Origin: Amycolatopsis thermophila | GTDB lineage: Bacteria; Actinomycetota; Actinomycetes; Mycobacteriales; Pseudonocardiaceae | NCBI RefSeq assembly: GCF_030814215.1 | Contig: NZ_JAUSUT010000001.1 | Coordinates: 2,666,001 to 2,730,000 of the forward strand | Direction of reading: 5' to 3' | Length of the DNA: 64,000 nt | Shown here: one piece after another, positions 43,124-52,118 of the stretch | Numbering within the stretch: position 1 is the first letter of the stretch | Layout of the letters: the number at the start of each line of letters is the position of its first letter | Position numbers and translations under genes: made by a program | The notes under the pieces: generated by a model | Seen by the model: only the letters and a program-made list of their open reading frames with translations | Database searches by the model: none | What the model was told of the DNA's origin: nothing

Positions 43124-45094
43124 TCAGTCCTCGGACTTGCCGGACTGCAGACCGCTGGAGATCAGCTCCATGACGCTGGAGTCGGCCAGCGTGGTGACGT
43201 CGCCGATCTGGCGGTTCTCGGCCACGTCGCGCAGCAGGCGCCGCATGATCTTGCCGGAGCGGGTCTTCGGCAGCTCGGGCACGACCATGATCTGCCGCGG
43301 CTTGGCGATCGGGCCGATCTCCTTGGCGACGTGGTTGCGCAGCTCCTGCACCGCCTCGTCGCCGCCCTCGGCCGCGGAGCCGCGCAGGATCACGAACGCC
43401 ACGATGCCCTGCCCGGTGGTCGGGTCGGACGCGCCCACCACCGCCGCCTCGGCGACGGTCGGGTGCGAGACCAGGGCGGATTCGACCTCGGTGGTGGAGA
43501 TCCGGTGGCCGGAGACGTTCATGACGTCGTCGACCCGGCCGAGCAGCCAGATGTCACCGTCGTTGTCGTACTTCGCGCCGTCACCCGCGAAGTAGTAGCC
43601 CTGGTCGGCGAAGCGCGACCAGTAGGTGTCGCGGAAGCGCTCGTCGTCGCCCCAGATGCCGCGCAGCATCGACGGCCACGGCTTGTCGAGCACGAGGTAC
43701 CCGCCGCCGCCCTTGCCGACCTCGGTGGCGGTGTCGTCGACGACCTTCGCCGAGATGCCGGGCAGCGGGCGCTGCGCGGAACCGGGCTTGGTCGAGGTGA
43801 CGCCCGGCAGCGGGGAGATCATGATCGAGCCGGTCTCGGTCTGCCACCAGGTGTCGACCACCGGGGTCCGGCCCGCGCCGATGTGCTCGCGGTACCAGAT
43901 CCAGGCCTCGGGGTTGATCGGCTCACCCACGCTGCCCAGCACGCGCAGGCTGGACAGGTCGTACTTGGCCGGGATGTCCTCGCCCCACTTCATGAACGTG
44001 CGGATCAGCGTGGGCGCGGTGTAGTAGATGGAGACCTTGTGGTTCTGGATGATCTCCCAGTGCCGGCCCTCGTGCGGGGTGTTCGGGGTGCCCTCGTAGA
44101 CGACCTGGGTGGCGCGGTTGGCCAGCGGGCCGTAGACGATGTAGGAGTGGCCGGTGACCCAGCCGATGTCGGCGGTGCACCAGTAGACGTCCTCGCCCGG
44201 CTTGTGGTCGAACACGACGTGGTGGGTGTAGGCGGTCTGGGTCAGGTAGCCGCCGGAGGTGTGCAGGATGCCCTTGGGCTTCCCGGTGGTGCCCGAGGTG
44301 TAGAGGATGAACAGCGGGTGCTCGGAGTCGAACGCCTCCGGGGTGTGCTCGGCCGGCTGGCTGTCGACGAGTTCGTGCCACCACACGTCCCGGCCGTCCT
44401 GCATGGGCACCTCTTCGCCGGTGCGGCGCACGACGATGACCTTCTCGACCGACGGGGCGCCGTCGAGGGCCTCGTCGACGTTGGTCTTCATCGGGGCGGC
44501 CTTGCCGCGGCGGTACTGGCCGTCCGAGGTGATCACGACCTTGGCCTCGGCGTCGTCCACCCGCGACCGCAGCGCCGTGGGGGAGAACCCGCCGAAGACG
44601 ACGGAGTGCAACGCGCCCAGGCGCGCGCAGGCCAGCATCGCCACGATCGCCTCGGGGATCATCGGCAGCTGGATCGCGACCCGGTCACCGGAGCCGACGC
44701 CCAGGGAGATCAGGGCGTTGGCGGCCCTGGACACCTCGTCCTTGAGCTGGGCGTAGGTGATGTCCCGGGAATCGCCGGGCTCGCCGATCCAGTGGATCGC
44801 GACCTGGTCACCGTGCCCGGACTCGACGTGCCGGTCCACGCAGTTGTAGGCGACGTTGAGCTTGCCGCCGACGAACCACTTCGCGTACGGCGCGTCGGAC
44901 CAGTCCAGGACCTTTGTCCACTTGGTGTCCCAGTGCAGCCGCTCCGCCTGTTCTGCCCAGAACGCTTCGCGGTCGGCGTCCGCCTTGTCGTACCAATCGG
45001 CCTTCGCATTGGCCTGCGCCGCGAACTCGTCGCTCGGCGGGAACGTCCGGTTCTCGGTGAGCAGGTTGTCCAGCGCGGGGGACTGCTCTGTCAT
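43124..45094 (-). CDS. acs: Acetyl-CoA synthetase
   Basis: 656 residues from ATG 45094 with AGGAGG at 9 bases. AMP-binding signatures [12 protein letters not shown] (about 261-272) and [11 protein letters not shown], the adenylate-forming hinge, and the C-terminal [10 protein letters not shown] (Lys about 617, the site of reversible acetylation in AcsA) are intact. It activates acetate to acetyl-CoA via acetyl-AMP. Position and orientation match Rv3667, returning to the conserved order after the accessory insertion. Confidence 0.95.
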   Translation of the reverse strand: MTEQSPALDNLLTENRTFPPSDEFAAQANAKADWYDKADADREAFWAEQAERLHWDTKWTKVLDWSDAPYAKWFVGGKLNVAYNCVDRHVESGHGDQVAIHWIGEPGDSRDITYAQLKDEVSRAANALISLGVGSGDRVAIQLPMIPEAIVAMLACARLGALHSVVFGGFSPTALRSRVDDAEAKVVITSDGQYRRGKAAPMKTNVDEALDGAPSVEKVIVVRRTGEEVPMQDGRDVWWHELVDSQPAEHTPEAFDSEHPLFILYTSGTTGKPKGILHTSGGYLTQTAYTHHVVFDHKPGEDVYWCTADIGWVTGHSYIVYGPLANRATQVVYEGTPNTPHEGRHWEIIQNHKVSIYYTAPTLIRTFMKWGEDIPAKYDLSSLRVLGSVGEPINPEAWIWYREHIGAGRTPVVDTWWQTETGSIMISPLPGVTSTKPGSAQRPLPGISAKVVDDTATEVGKGGGGYLVLDKPWPSMLRGIWGDDERFRDTYWSRFADQGYYFAGDGAKYDNDGDIWLLGRVDDVMNVSGHRISTTEVESALVSHPTVAEAAVVGASDPTTGQGIVAFVILRGSAAEGGDEAVQELRNHVAKEIGPIAKPRQIMVVPELPKTRSGKIMRRLLRDVAENRQIGDVTTLADSSVMELISSGLQSGKSED

Positions 45095-45305
45095 GGTGCA
45101 CGGCCTCCTGAAGTCACTCATCTCTGGCTGACGCCGGATGCACGGTAGCGACGTTAGCGCCCGTGACGAAAGAGCGCAGCCCCTCACGGGCCGTCCGGCC
45201 CCGGTGACCACACGCGATGGGATGTGGCGCGGGCCACCCGGCCTGGTTCCGGGGCGGTGGACCGCCTCCTCATATGCTCGCGGAGACGCGTCGAAGGAGG
45301 TCCGA

Positions 45306-45800
45306 GTGGCTGAGCGGGAAGAGCTCACCTGGGAGTTGTTCGGTTCGGCCGGCCGGGAGCTCGCGCAGCAGGTCGCGGACAGCGGGTACGAGCCGGACGT
45401 GATCCTGTCCATCGCCCGTGGCGGGTTGTTCGTGGCCGGTGCCCTCGGTTACGCCTTGGACGTGAAGAACCTGCACGTCATGAACGTCGAGTTCTACACC
45501 GGGGTGGGCGAGCGGCTCGAGCTGCCGGTGATGCTGCCGCCGGTGCCGAACGCGGTCGACCTGACCGGCGCGAAGGTCCTGATCGCCGACGACGTCGCCG
45601 ACACGGGCGCCACGTTGAAGCTGGTGCGCGACTTCTGCGCCGACCACGTGGCCGACGTGCGTTGCGCGGTGGTCTACGAGAAGCCGTGGTCCGAGGTCAA
45701 GTGCGAATACGTGTGGCGGCGCACGGACCGGTGGATCAACTTCGCGTGGTCGAAGCAGCCACCGGTCATCCGCCGTGAGGGACAGGTGCTGGACGCATGA
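45306..45800 (+). CDS. Phosphoribosyltransferase-domain protein
   Basis: 164 residues from a GTG with AAGGAGG at 6 bases. The PRPP-binding motif [17 protein letters not shown] (about 98-114) and [17 protein letters not shown] identify a type I PRTase fold, probably a purine PRTase-like protein rather than a recognised biosynthetic one. Cytosolic. Its stop overlaps the ATG of the Fic-like gene by 4 bases, so the pair is coupled. Both start on the opposite side of a promoter region from acs. Confidence 0.88.
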   Translation: MAEREELTWELFGSAGRELAQQVADSGYEPDVILSIARGGLFVAGALGYALDVKNLHVMNVEFYTGVGERLELPVMLPPVPNAVDLTGAKVLIADDVADTGATLKLVRDFCADHVADVRCAVVYEKPWSEVKCEYVWRRTDRWINFAWSKQPPVIRREGQVLDA

Positions 45801-46522
45801 GTGACCCGTTGGCGCCGTTGCTGGAGCTGGACGGCGTGGCCGAGGCGGCGAAGAAGGCCCAGGACGCGGTCTTCGCCGTGCACCGGTTGCCGGTGAACCT
45901 GCGCGGCGGCTCGGCGACGGCGGCGGAGGCGTCGGTGCGCGCGGCCCGTGCCTCGGCGGCTCTGGATGGCGCGGACCCGGAGATCCCCGCTGACGCCGCG
46001 GTGAAGGACCCGGTGCTGGCCGGTGCCCTGCGGGTCGCCGAGGCGGGCGAGTCGCTGCTGCCGACGTGGCGTCGTGCGCCGCGGCAGGCGCTGGCGCGGA
46101 TGCACGTCCTGGCCGCCGCGGACCTGGTCGAGGACCGGGAGCGCCTGGGCCGCCCCGACCCGTCCGCCGGTGCCCGGCTGGATCTGCTGGCGCAGCTGGT
46201 GACGGGCGCGACGTCCGCGCCGGGCCCGGTGCTGACGGCGATCGTGCACGGCGAGTTGCTGACGTTGAAGCCGTTCGGCTCCGCCGACGGTGTCCTGGCT
46301 CGCGCAGCGGCGCGGCTGACCATGACGGCGACCGGCGTCGACCCGAAGGGCCTCAGCGTGCCCGAGGTGGCCTTCTTCCGCCGGCCGGCGCGCTACGAGG
46401 AAGCGGCGACCGCCTTCGCGACCGGCAGCCCCGACGGCGTGCGTTCGTGGCTGCTCTACTGCTGCGAAGCGATGGAGGCAGGCGCCCGCGAGGCCCGCAG
46501 CATCGCCGAAGCCGCCGGCTGA
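45797..46522 (+). CDS. Fic-fold-like protein, catalytically degenerate
   Basis: 241 residues, ATG overlapping the PRTase stop. The segment ELLTLKPFGSADGVLARAAARL corresponds to the Fic active site HPFxxGNGRxxR, but the catalytic His is replaced by Lys and the Gly-Asn-Gly-Arg is lost, so AMP transfer is unlikely. Other helices of the fold (ALARMHVLAAADLV; AIVHGELL) look kept. This may match the uncharacterised gene found at Rv3662c's position. The tandem duplication at its 3' end starts inside the last codons. Confidence 0.7.
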   Translation: MSDPLAPLLELDGVAEAAKKAQDAVFAVHRLPVNLRGGSATAAEASVRAARASAALDGADPEIPADAAVKDPVLAGALRVAEAGESLLPTWRRAPRQALARMHVLAAADLVEDRERLGRPDPSAGARLDLLAQLVTGATSAPGPVLTAIVHGELLTLKPFGSADGVLARAAARLTMTATGVDPKGLSVPEVAFFRRPARYEEAATAFATGSPDGVRSWLLYCCEAMEAGAREARSIAEAAG

Positions 46523-46617
46523 GGCGCGCCGGCGAAGTGGGCGGCGTCGCCGAGGCCGCCGGCCGAGGCGCGCCTGCGAGGTGGGCGGCGTTGCCGAGGC
46601 TGCCGGCTGAGGCGCGT
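46503..46617. repeat. 44-bp tandem repeat of the Fic-like gene 3' end
   Basis: Units at 46503-46546, 46547-46590 and a partial one from 46591 share tcgccgaggccgccggctga and ggcgcg...tgggcggcg. The first unit contains the gene's stop (gccggctga); the third again ends gccggctga, the second gccggccga. Confidence 0.85.
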
Positions 46618-46621
46618 GCGC

Positions 46622-47060
46622 GCCAGGAGCGCCGCCCCGGCAGCCGCCGGCACCGACCGTGGCGCCAGGAGCGCCGCCATGGCAGCCGCCAGCACCTCGC
46701 CCCGGTCAATCGCCAATCCGGGCCAGGCGCCAGCCCGGCCCCTGGTTTCGCGGACGCGCGGTCAAGCGGCCCACGGCCCTGCGGTCGCCGGCCCGGTGGC
46801 TCCGGGTTCGGTTGGTTCCCGTTGTGCGAGTGCGCACCAGCCACCAGCCACCGTTCCCCGGTTGCAGGGCTTGTGGCTCCTGGTTTCGCGGACCTGCGGT
46901 CGATCGGCCCACGGTTCCCCGGTCACCGGCTCACGGTCCGGCTGGTTCCTGTTGTGCGAGTGCGCCGCCAACCGGTCCCACCGGGCACCGGTTCTGCGCC
47001 TTCCATCCGGCGGGATCCCATTGGCCGAGTGTGCCGTCGCCCGGCCCGCCATTCGTGGTC
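46622..47060. repeat. Spacer built from degenerate repeats
   Basis: No gene. A 42-base unit (ggcgccaggagcgccgcc...) is present twice from about 46622, then longer units of about 130-138 bases recur: cctggtttcgcggac at 46741 and 46879, gttgtgcgagtgcgc at 46821 and 46951, and a weaker third copy near 47010-47033. No feature of transposition is visible; they look like decayed tandem duplications. Confidence 0.7.
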
Positions 47061-47177
47061 ACCGGCCCTCCGGCTCCCGGTCCGGCTCGCCAGCGCGGCC
47101 TGCTCCCGCCACTGTCGAACGCCGCGCGGGGCCGGGAAAGTGCGTCATGCCCGGCGCACCTTCCCGGCACCGCGCGA

Positions 47178-48101
47178 TCAGCTCGTCGCACAGGCGAGCA
47201 GTGCCTCCCGCACGTGGCCACCGTTCGCGGCGAGCATGTCGGCCGCCGTGGCCGCGTCCACGCCGCACAGCAGGTGCACCAGCGCCACCTTCAGGTCGCC
47301 GTTGGCCTCGGCCAGGGCCTCCGTCGCCTCCTGCTCGCCGGCGCCTGTCGCCTCGGTGAGGATGCGCAGCGTGCGTCCCCGGAGTTTCGCGTTGGTCGCC
47401 CGGAGGCTGACCATCAGGTTCGAGTAGGTCCGGCCGAGCTTGACCATCGTCGCCGTGGAGAACGCGGTCAGCAGCATCTTCTGCGCCGAGCCCGCCTTCA
47501 TCCGCGTCGATCCCGCGATGACCTCGGGGCCCGTGTCGACCGCGATGAACACGTCGACACCCGCCGGCCGCACCGACCGCGCGTTGCCCGACACCAGAGC
47601 GGTCGACGCCCCGAGCCGGCTCGCCGCCTGCAGGGCACCGAGGACGTACGGGGTGCGCCCGGACGCGGTCAGCCCGAGCACGAAGTCCCCGGGCCGCACC
47701 GACGCCGTCATTTCCGCGGCACCGGCTGCCGGGTCATCCTCGGCGTTCTCGACCGCTTCGCGCAGGGCGCGGGCGCCGCCTGCGTGGTGCGCGACGAACC
47801 AGTCGGCCGGCACGTTGAAGGTCGGTACGAGCTCGGCGGCGTCCAGCGTGGCCAGCCGTCCGGAGGTGCCCGCGCCGACGTAGTGCACGCGATGGCCGGT
47901 GCGCAGGGCCTCCACCGCGTGATCCACCGCGTCCGCCAGCTGGGGCAGGACCTCGGCGACCGCGTCGGGAACCCGGCGGTCCTCGTCGTTGATCGTGGTC
48001 AGGATGCCGAGGGTCGACATCCGGTCGATCTCGGTGGTGCGGGGGTTGCGCTGCTCCGTCGGGGAATCGACGTGGACCACCTGACTCGGCACCGTCATCA
48101 T
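47178..48101 (-). CDS. murQ: N-acetylmuramic acid 6-phosphate etherase
   Basis: 307 residues from ATG 48101 (a GTG at 48128, overlapping the murR stop, would add 9 residues). MurQ signatures: SPTEQRNPRTTEIDRMST, the phosphate-binding VGAGTSGRLATLDAAELVPTF (about 75-95), GLTASGRTPYVLGAL and AGSTRMKAGSAQKM. The SIS-domain enzyme converts MurNAc-6-phosphate to GlcNAc-6-phosphate and D-lactate in the cytoplasm, the last step of MurNAc salvage. Downstream of murR and coupled to it; the locus lacks an obvious MurNAc-6P producer. Confidence 0.93.
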   Translation of the reverse strand: MMTVPSQVVHVDSPTEQRNPRTTEIDRMSTLGILTTINDEDRRVPDAVAEVLPQLADAVDHAVEALRTGHRVHYVGAGTSGRLATLDAAELVPTFNVPADWFVAHHAGGARALREAVENAEDDPAAGAAEMTASVRPGDFVLGLTASGRTPYVLGALQAASRLGASTALVSGNARSVRPAGVDVFIAVDTGPEVIAGSTRMKAGSAQKMLLTAFSTATMVKLGRTYSNLMVSLRATNAKLRGRTLRILTEATGAGEQEATEALAEANGDLKVALVHLLCGVDAATAADMLAANGGHVREALLACATS

Positions 48102-48124
48102 GCGTCTCACCGTTTCCTTCGTCC

Positions 48125-49117
48125 TCACTTTCCGGTCTCTCGCGGACGCCTCCGGCCGTCCGGGCGCACCCCGAGGCGATGTCCGCCGACGGCGTCGCGG
48201 GTGGCCTCGAGCGCCGCGGAAGCGCTCTCCATGTGCCGCTGCGCGACCCCGATGAACAGGCAGTCGATGACGGTGAGCTGGGCGATCCGGCTCGCGGTCG
48301 CACCCGAGCGGAACGTCGTCTCGCGGGCTGCCGTGGTCAGGACGTAGTCGGCGACCTCGGTGATCGGGGAACGCGGGAAGTTGGTCAGGGCGACCGTGGT
48401 GGCTCCGTGCTCACGGGCCACCCGCAGGGCTTCGACGGTGTCGGTGGTCGCGCCGGTATGCGAGACGCCGATCGCGACGTCGCCGGTGCCGAGCACCGCG
48501 GCCGAGGTCAACATGATGTGGGTGTCCGACCAGGAAAAGCACACCCGGCCGATCCGGTGCATCTTCTGCTGCAGGTCGGCGGCCACGAAGGCGCTGGCGC
48601 CGACGCCGTAGACGTCGGTCCGGCCCGCCTCGGCCAGGAGGTCGATGACGCGCTGCAGGGTCGCGATGTCGAGCTGGTCGGCGGTTTCTTCGACCGCGCG
48701 CGCGTCGGCGAAGCTGACCTTGCCGACTACGGCGGCCAGATCGTCGTCGACGGCGATCTCGCCACCGAGATTGCGCGCCGACCGCGCCTCGGATCGGGCG
48801 GTGTCGGCCGCCAGGGCGATCCGCAGCTGCGGGTAGCCGCCGACACCCACCGCCTTGCAGAAGCGGGTGACGGTCGTCTCGCTGGTGTTCGCGGCGAGGG
48901 CGACCTCGGTGATGCTCCGCCGCGCTACTTCAGACGGGTCATCCAGCACGACCTTGGCTACGCGCTGTTCTGCCCGGGCGAGACCGGGCAGAAGCGAGCG
49001 AATCCGGACCAGCGGGCTGGTTTCGGACTCGCGCACGTTCGAACCGAATTCGTTCGGTGCCTGCGTCGTCACGGAATCGGTATCGGCTTCCGTGGGAAAG
49101 TTACCAACTGTAGGCAT
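48125..49117 (-). CDS. murR: MurR/RpiR-family regulator
   Basis: 330 residues from ATG 49117, the choice supported by a TAATCT -10 box ending 8 bases upstream (leaderless). The N-terminal RpiR helix-turn-helix (SITEVALAANTSETTVTRFC, about 80-99) is followed by a SIS sugar-phosphate domain (DVYGVGASAFVAADLQQKMHRIG; GVSHTGATTDTVEAL). It should sense MurNAc-6P and repress the salvage genes. Three copies of an aagtnnccaa(c/g) motif flank its start and the upstream region. The first ~40 residues are not conserved-looking. Confidence 0.88.
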   Translation of the reverse strand: MPTVGNFPTEADTDSVTTQAPNEFGSNVRESETSPLVRIRSLLPGLARAEQRVAKVVLDDPSEVARRSITEVALAANTSETTVTRFCKAVGVGGYPQLRIALAADTARSEARSARNLGGEIAVDDDLAAVVGKVSFADARAVEETADQLDIATLQRVIDLLAEAGRTDVYGVGASAFVAADLQQKMHRIGRVCFSWSDTHIMLTSAAVLGTGDVAIGVSHTGATTDTVEALRVAREHGATTVALTNFPRSPITEVADYVLTTAARETTFRSGATASRIAQLTVIDCLFIGVAQRHMESASAALEATRDAVGGHRLGVRPDGRRRPRETGK

Positions 49118-49257
49118 TTGAGACAAGATTACCCACATCCTTTGGGATGATCGCAACTCGTACGCCCTGCACGTCCGAGCCGCGCGACTCAGTTGCCCGG
49201 AAAGTCGCCAACCACGTCGAAGTTGTTAACGTCATCAAGTTAACGACTTGGCAACTT
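49098..49257. promoter_or_regulatory. Three copies of a putative MurR operator
   Basis: aagttaccaac at 49098-49108, aagtcgccaac at 49202-49212, and, inverted, cttggcaactt at 49247-49257. Two lie upstream of murR and one overlaps its first codons, as suits roadblock autoregulation. Other decayed matches may exist. Confidence 0.55.
49126..49156 (-). promoter_or_regulatory. murR promoter
   Basis: On the minus strand: TTGCGA (49151-49156) and TAATCT (49126-49131) spaced 19 bases, with the ATG 9 bases after the -10. A leaderless transcript start at the ATG fits. Confidence 0.55.
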
Positions 49258-49555
49258 ACTGTGGTTCCCGAAACAGCCGACGATCGTGAGTAGTTCGCAA
49301 GTCGCGTCTCGCTGGTAGAGACGTGCCCGGCACGATGCTACGTCGGTTCCGCAGCCGCTTTCACTACTAATGGAGCAGTCAACTTGTTGCGGAGAGTGAC
49401 CACCCCGCGGTGACGAACCTGGGCGAGATGCCGTTCGTGCTGGTTACTCGCCCACCGCAGGGAAATGGTCGCCGTCCCTTGTTGTGCGTTCCTCGCGCTC
49501 CCGCGGATGAAACATCACCTGGGTGGCCGCGGGTAATTTCGCCGACAACGCGCGC
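49157..49555. other. Intergenic region between the AmiE-like and MurR genes
   Basis: 399 bases without a gene. The left part holds MurR operator-like copies; the rest shows nothing I can support. No terminator for the AmiE-like gene was recognised. Confidence 0.4.
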
Positions 49556-50839
49556 TCACATCGCGTCGGCGAGTGCGCTCGCCCACTTCTCCCGCGCCGG
49601 GTTGATCGAACCCCAGTCACGCGTGGGGTGCACGCGGTTGGTGAGCAGGATCGCGAACGACCGGGACACCGGGTCGATGACCAGCGACGTCCCGGTGAAA
49701 CCGGTGTGGCCGGCCGTGGTCGGCGCCGAGAGGCCACCCATGTAGAACCGTTGGTCCAGTTCGAAGCCGAGGCCGTGCGCGTGCCCGGGGAAGGCCCGGT
49801 TGTAGTCGGTGAGCATGGTCCGGACGGTCTCCGGCCGAAGGATCCGGGCACCGCGGTAGGTGCCGCCGTTGAGGAGAGCCTGAGCCAGCACGGCCATGTC
49901 CGGTGCCGTCGAGAAGATCCCCGCGTGCCCGGACACGCCCCCGAGCGACCACGCGTTCTCGTCGTGGACCTGGCCGCGCACCATGCCGCGCGGCGGGTCC
50001 GCCTCGTATTCGGTGGCCGCGACGCGGGCGATCTTGTCCGCGGACGGGTTGAACCCGGTGTCGGCCATCCCGAGCGGCTGCGTGATGCGGTCGCGTACCA
50101 CGACGTCGAGCGGATCGCCGGTGATCTCCTCGACGAGGAAGCCGAGGGTCATCAGGTTGATGTCGGAGTAGAGGTACGCCGATCCGGGCGGGTTCTTCAG
50201 CGGGCTGTCCAGGACGGCCTTGCGGCGGGACGGGATGTCCGGATAGCCCTGCCAGAGGGACGGGCTCGGGTCGGCGTCCAGGCCCGACGTGTGGGTGAGG
50301 AGCTGCTGCACAGTGACCGCCTGCTTGCCGTTCGCGGCGAACTCCGGCAGGTACGCGGCCACGGGCCGGTCGAGCCCGATCCGGCCCTCCTCGACCAGCT
50401 GCATCACCGCGAGTGAGGTGAACAGCTTGGTGATCGAGGCCATGTCGAAGAGGGTGTCGGCGCGCATCGGGACCTGCTGGCCGGGGGGCAGCTCGGTGCC
50501 CGCGGCGTCGGCGTACCGCAGCGCTCCGCCGGTCGCGAGTTCGTCCACGAGCACGCCGTCGTGCGCGAGGACGCCGACCGCGCCGGAGAAATGCGGGTGG
50601 CCGGTCGCCGGATCCGGCTTGGCCCAGTCGGTGAGGAACTGGTCGGCGGCCCGCAACGGGGCCGGGTCGAGCCCGACGTCGGCCGGCGTGCCCGGGCGCA
50701 GCACCGTGTCGGCTGGGGCGAACTCGTACTGCGGACGGTCGAAGCGTCCGGAGGTCTGGGAGGTCGTCGTGGCACTCGCTCCGGGAACGGTCAGGGCCGC
50801 GGCGGTCAGGACCGCGACCAGGAGTTTGCCCATCCGCAT
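49556..50839 (-). CDS. amiE: Beta-lactamase-family serine hydrolase (AmiE-like)
   Basis: 427 residues. Signal peptide about 1-24. Serine-beta-lactamase/class C-like fold with ASITKLFT (SxxK, about residues 138-141), YSDINLMTLGF (YxN, about 218) and a HTG-type triad (GHTGFTGTSL, near 377). In Bacillus the homologous AmiE in the ybb locus removes peptides from MurNAc; the same neighbours are present here. Extracellular. Cotranscribed with namZ and nagZ upstream; the gene start is 8 bases after namZ's stop. Confidence 0.85.
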   Translation of the reverse strand: MRMGKLLVAVLTAAALTVPGASATTTSQTSGRFDRPQYEFAPADTVLRPGTPADVGLDPAPLRAADQFLTDWAKPDPATGHPHFSGAVGVLAHDGVLVDELATGGALRYADAAGTELPPGQQVPMRADTLFDMASITKLFTSLAVMQLVEEGRIGLDRPVAAYLPEFAANGKQAVTVQQLLTHTSGLDADPSPSLWQGYPDIPSRRKAVLDSPLKNPPGSAYLYSDINLMTLGFLVEEITGDPLDVVVRDRITQPLGMADTGFNPSADKIARVAATEYEADPPRGMVRGQVHDENAWSLGGVSGHAGIFSTAPDMAVLAQALLNGGTYRGARILRPETVRTMLTDYNRAFPGHAHGLGFELDQRFYMGGLSAPTTAGHTGFTGTSLVIDPVSRSFAILLTNRVHPTRDWGSINPAREKWASALADAM

Positions 50840-50846
50840 ACCGGCC

Positions 50847-52118
50847 TCACCGGTACCGCAGATAGGGGCGGCGGCGGGCGGTGAACTCGTCGAGCTCGGC
50901 TCGCCAGGACCCGACGACGTCGTCGACCCCGGCGCCGGAGTCGATCATCGTGCGCAGCCGATCCGAGCCGGTCAGCTTGTCGATCCCGTTGTCGGCGCGC
51001 CAGCCGAAGAGGTCCGGGTGCAGCTTCTTGGCCGTCACGAGCATCGCCACCGCGGTCCGGATGGCGTCGAACGCCGCCGGATCGGTGACCGTCAACTGCA
51101 CGCCACCACAGGTCTGGTTGACGAACTTGCCGAACGTGGGCACGAAGTACGTCTCGCGGAACTGCACACCGGCCAGGCCGACCTTCGTCAGCTCGTCCCG
51201 CCAGCGCCAGTCGACCCCGGGTGAACCGACGATCTCGAACGGCCTCGTGGTGCCGCGGCCCTCGGAGAACACGGTGCCCTCGAACATCCCGGTGCCAGGG
51301 TAGACGAGCGCGGTGTCCGCGGTCGGCATGTTCGGGCTCGGCGGGGTCCAGTGCAGGCCGGTCGCGGCGAAGAAGGTGTCCCGGCGCCAGCCCTCGACCG
51401 GCACGACCTGGAGATCCGCGACGCGGACGTCCTCGGCGGGCAGCAACTCCGCCGCGAAGTACCCGGCCAGCTCGCCCACGGTCATGCCGTGCTGCTGCAC
51501 GATCGGCTTCAACCCGACGCCGGACGCGAACTCCGGCCGCAGCATCGGGCCGTACGCCTTGCCGCCGATCGGGTTGGGCCGGTCCAGGACGACGAAGGCG
51601 GCGCCGGTCCGGCCGGCGGCGGCCATCGCCGTGTACATCGACCAGATGTAGGTGTAGAACCGCGCGCCGACGTCGGCGATGTCGAACACCACTGTGTCCA
51701 CGCCCGCCTTGGTGAACATGCCGGCCAGCTTGGCGGCGTCGGCGCCGTAGGCGTCGTAGACCGGGATGCCGGTGCGTGGGTCCGTGTAGTCGCCTTCGGA
51801 CCCGCCGGCCTGGGCGCTGCCGCGGAAGCCGTGCTCCGGGCCGAACGCGGCCACCGGCCGGACACCGGCGGCGATCATCGAGTCGACGATGTGGTCACCG
51901 TTGGCCAGCACGCCGGTCGGGTTGGACAGTACGCCGACCTTGCGCCCGGCCAGCGTTCGCCAGCCCTGAGCGGCGAGGACGTCCGCACCGGTCACGACCG
52001 GCGCCCGCGGCGACGGTGTCCGGCCCGTCACCGGCTCCGCCATCGCGGACCCGCCGGCCACCAGGGGTGTCGCGAGGGCTCCCGCGACCAGGAACCCGCG
52101 CCGGTTGAGGCTCACCAT
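50847..52118 (-). CDS. namZ: NamZ-like exo-beta-N-acetylmuramidase (DUF1343)
   Basis: 423 residues. A twin-arginine-type N-terminus (NRRGFLVAGALA) predicts Tat export. DUF1343 signatures: GVLSNPTGV, AFGPEHGFRG, DIADVGARFYTYIWSMY, LDRPNPIGG and the C-terminal YPGTGMFEGT. NamZ-type enzymes release MurNAc from the non-reducing end of muropeptide chains. ATG overlaps nagZ's stop by 7 bases. Activity in this protein inferred from family and locus. Confidence 0.9.
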   Translation of the reverse strand: MVSLNRRGFLVAGALATPLVAGGSAMAEPVTGRTPSPRAPVVTGADVLAAQGWRTLAGRKVGVLSNPTGVLANGDHIVDSMIAAGVRPVAAFGPEHGFRGSAQAGGSEGDYTDPRTGIPVYDAYGADAAKLAGMFTKAGVDTVVFDIADVGARFYTYIWSMYTAMAAAGRTGAAFVVLDRPNPIGGKAYGPMLRPEFASGVGLKPIVQQHGMTVGELAGYFAAELLPAEDVRVADLQVVPVEGWRRDTFFAATGLHWTPPSPNMPTADTALVYPGTGMFEGTVFSEGRGTTRPFEIVGSPGVDWRWRDELTKVGLAGVQFRETYFVPTFGKFVNQTCGGVQLTVTDPAAFDAIRTAVAMLVTAKKLHPDLFGWRADNGIDKLTGSDRLRTMIDSGAGVDDVVGSWRAELDEFTARRRPYLRYR

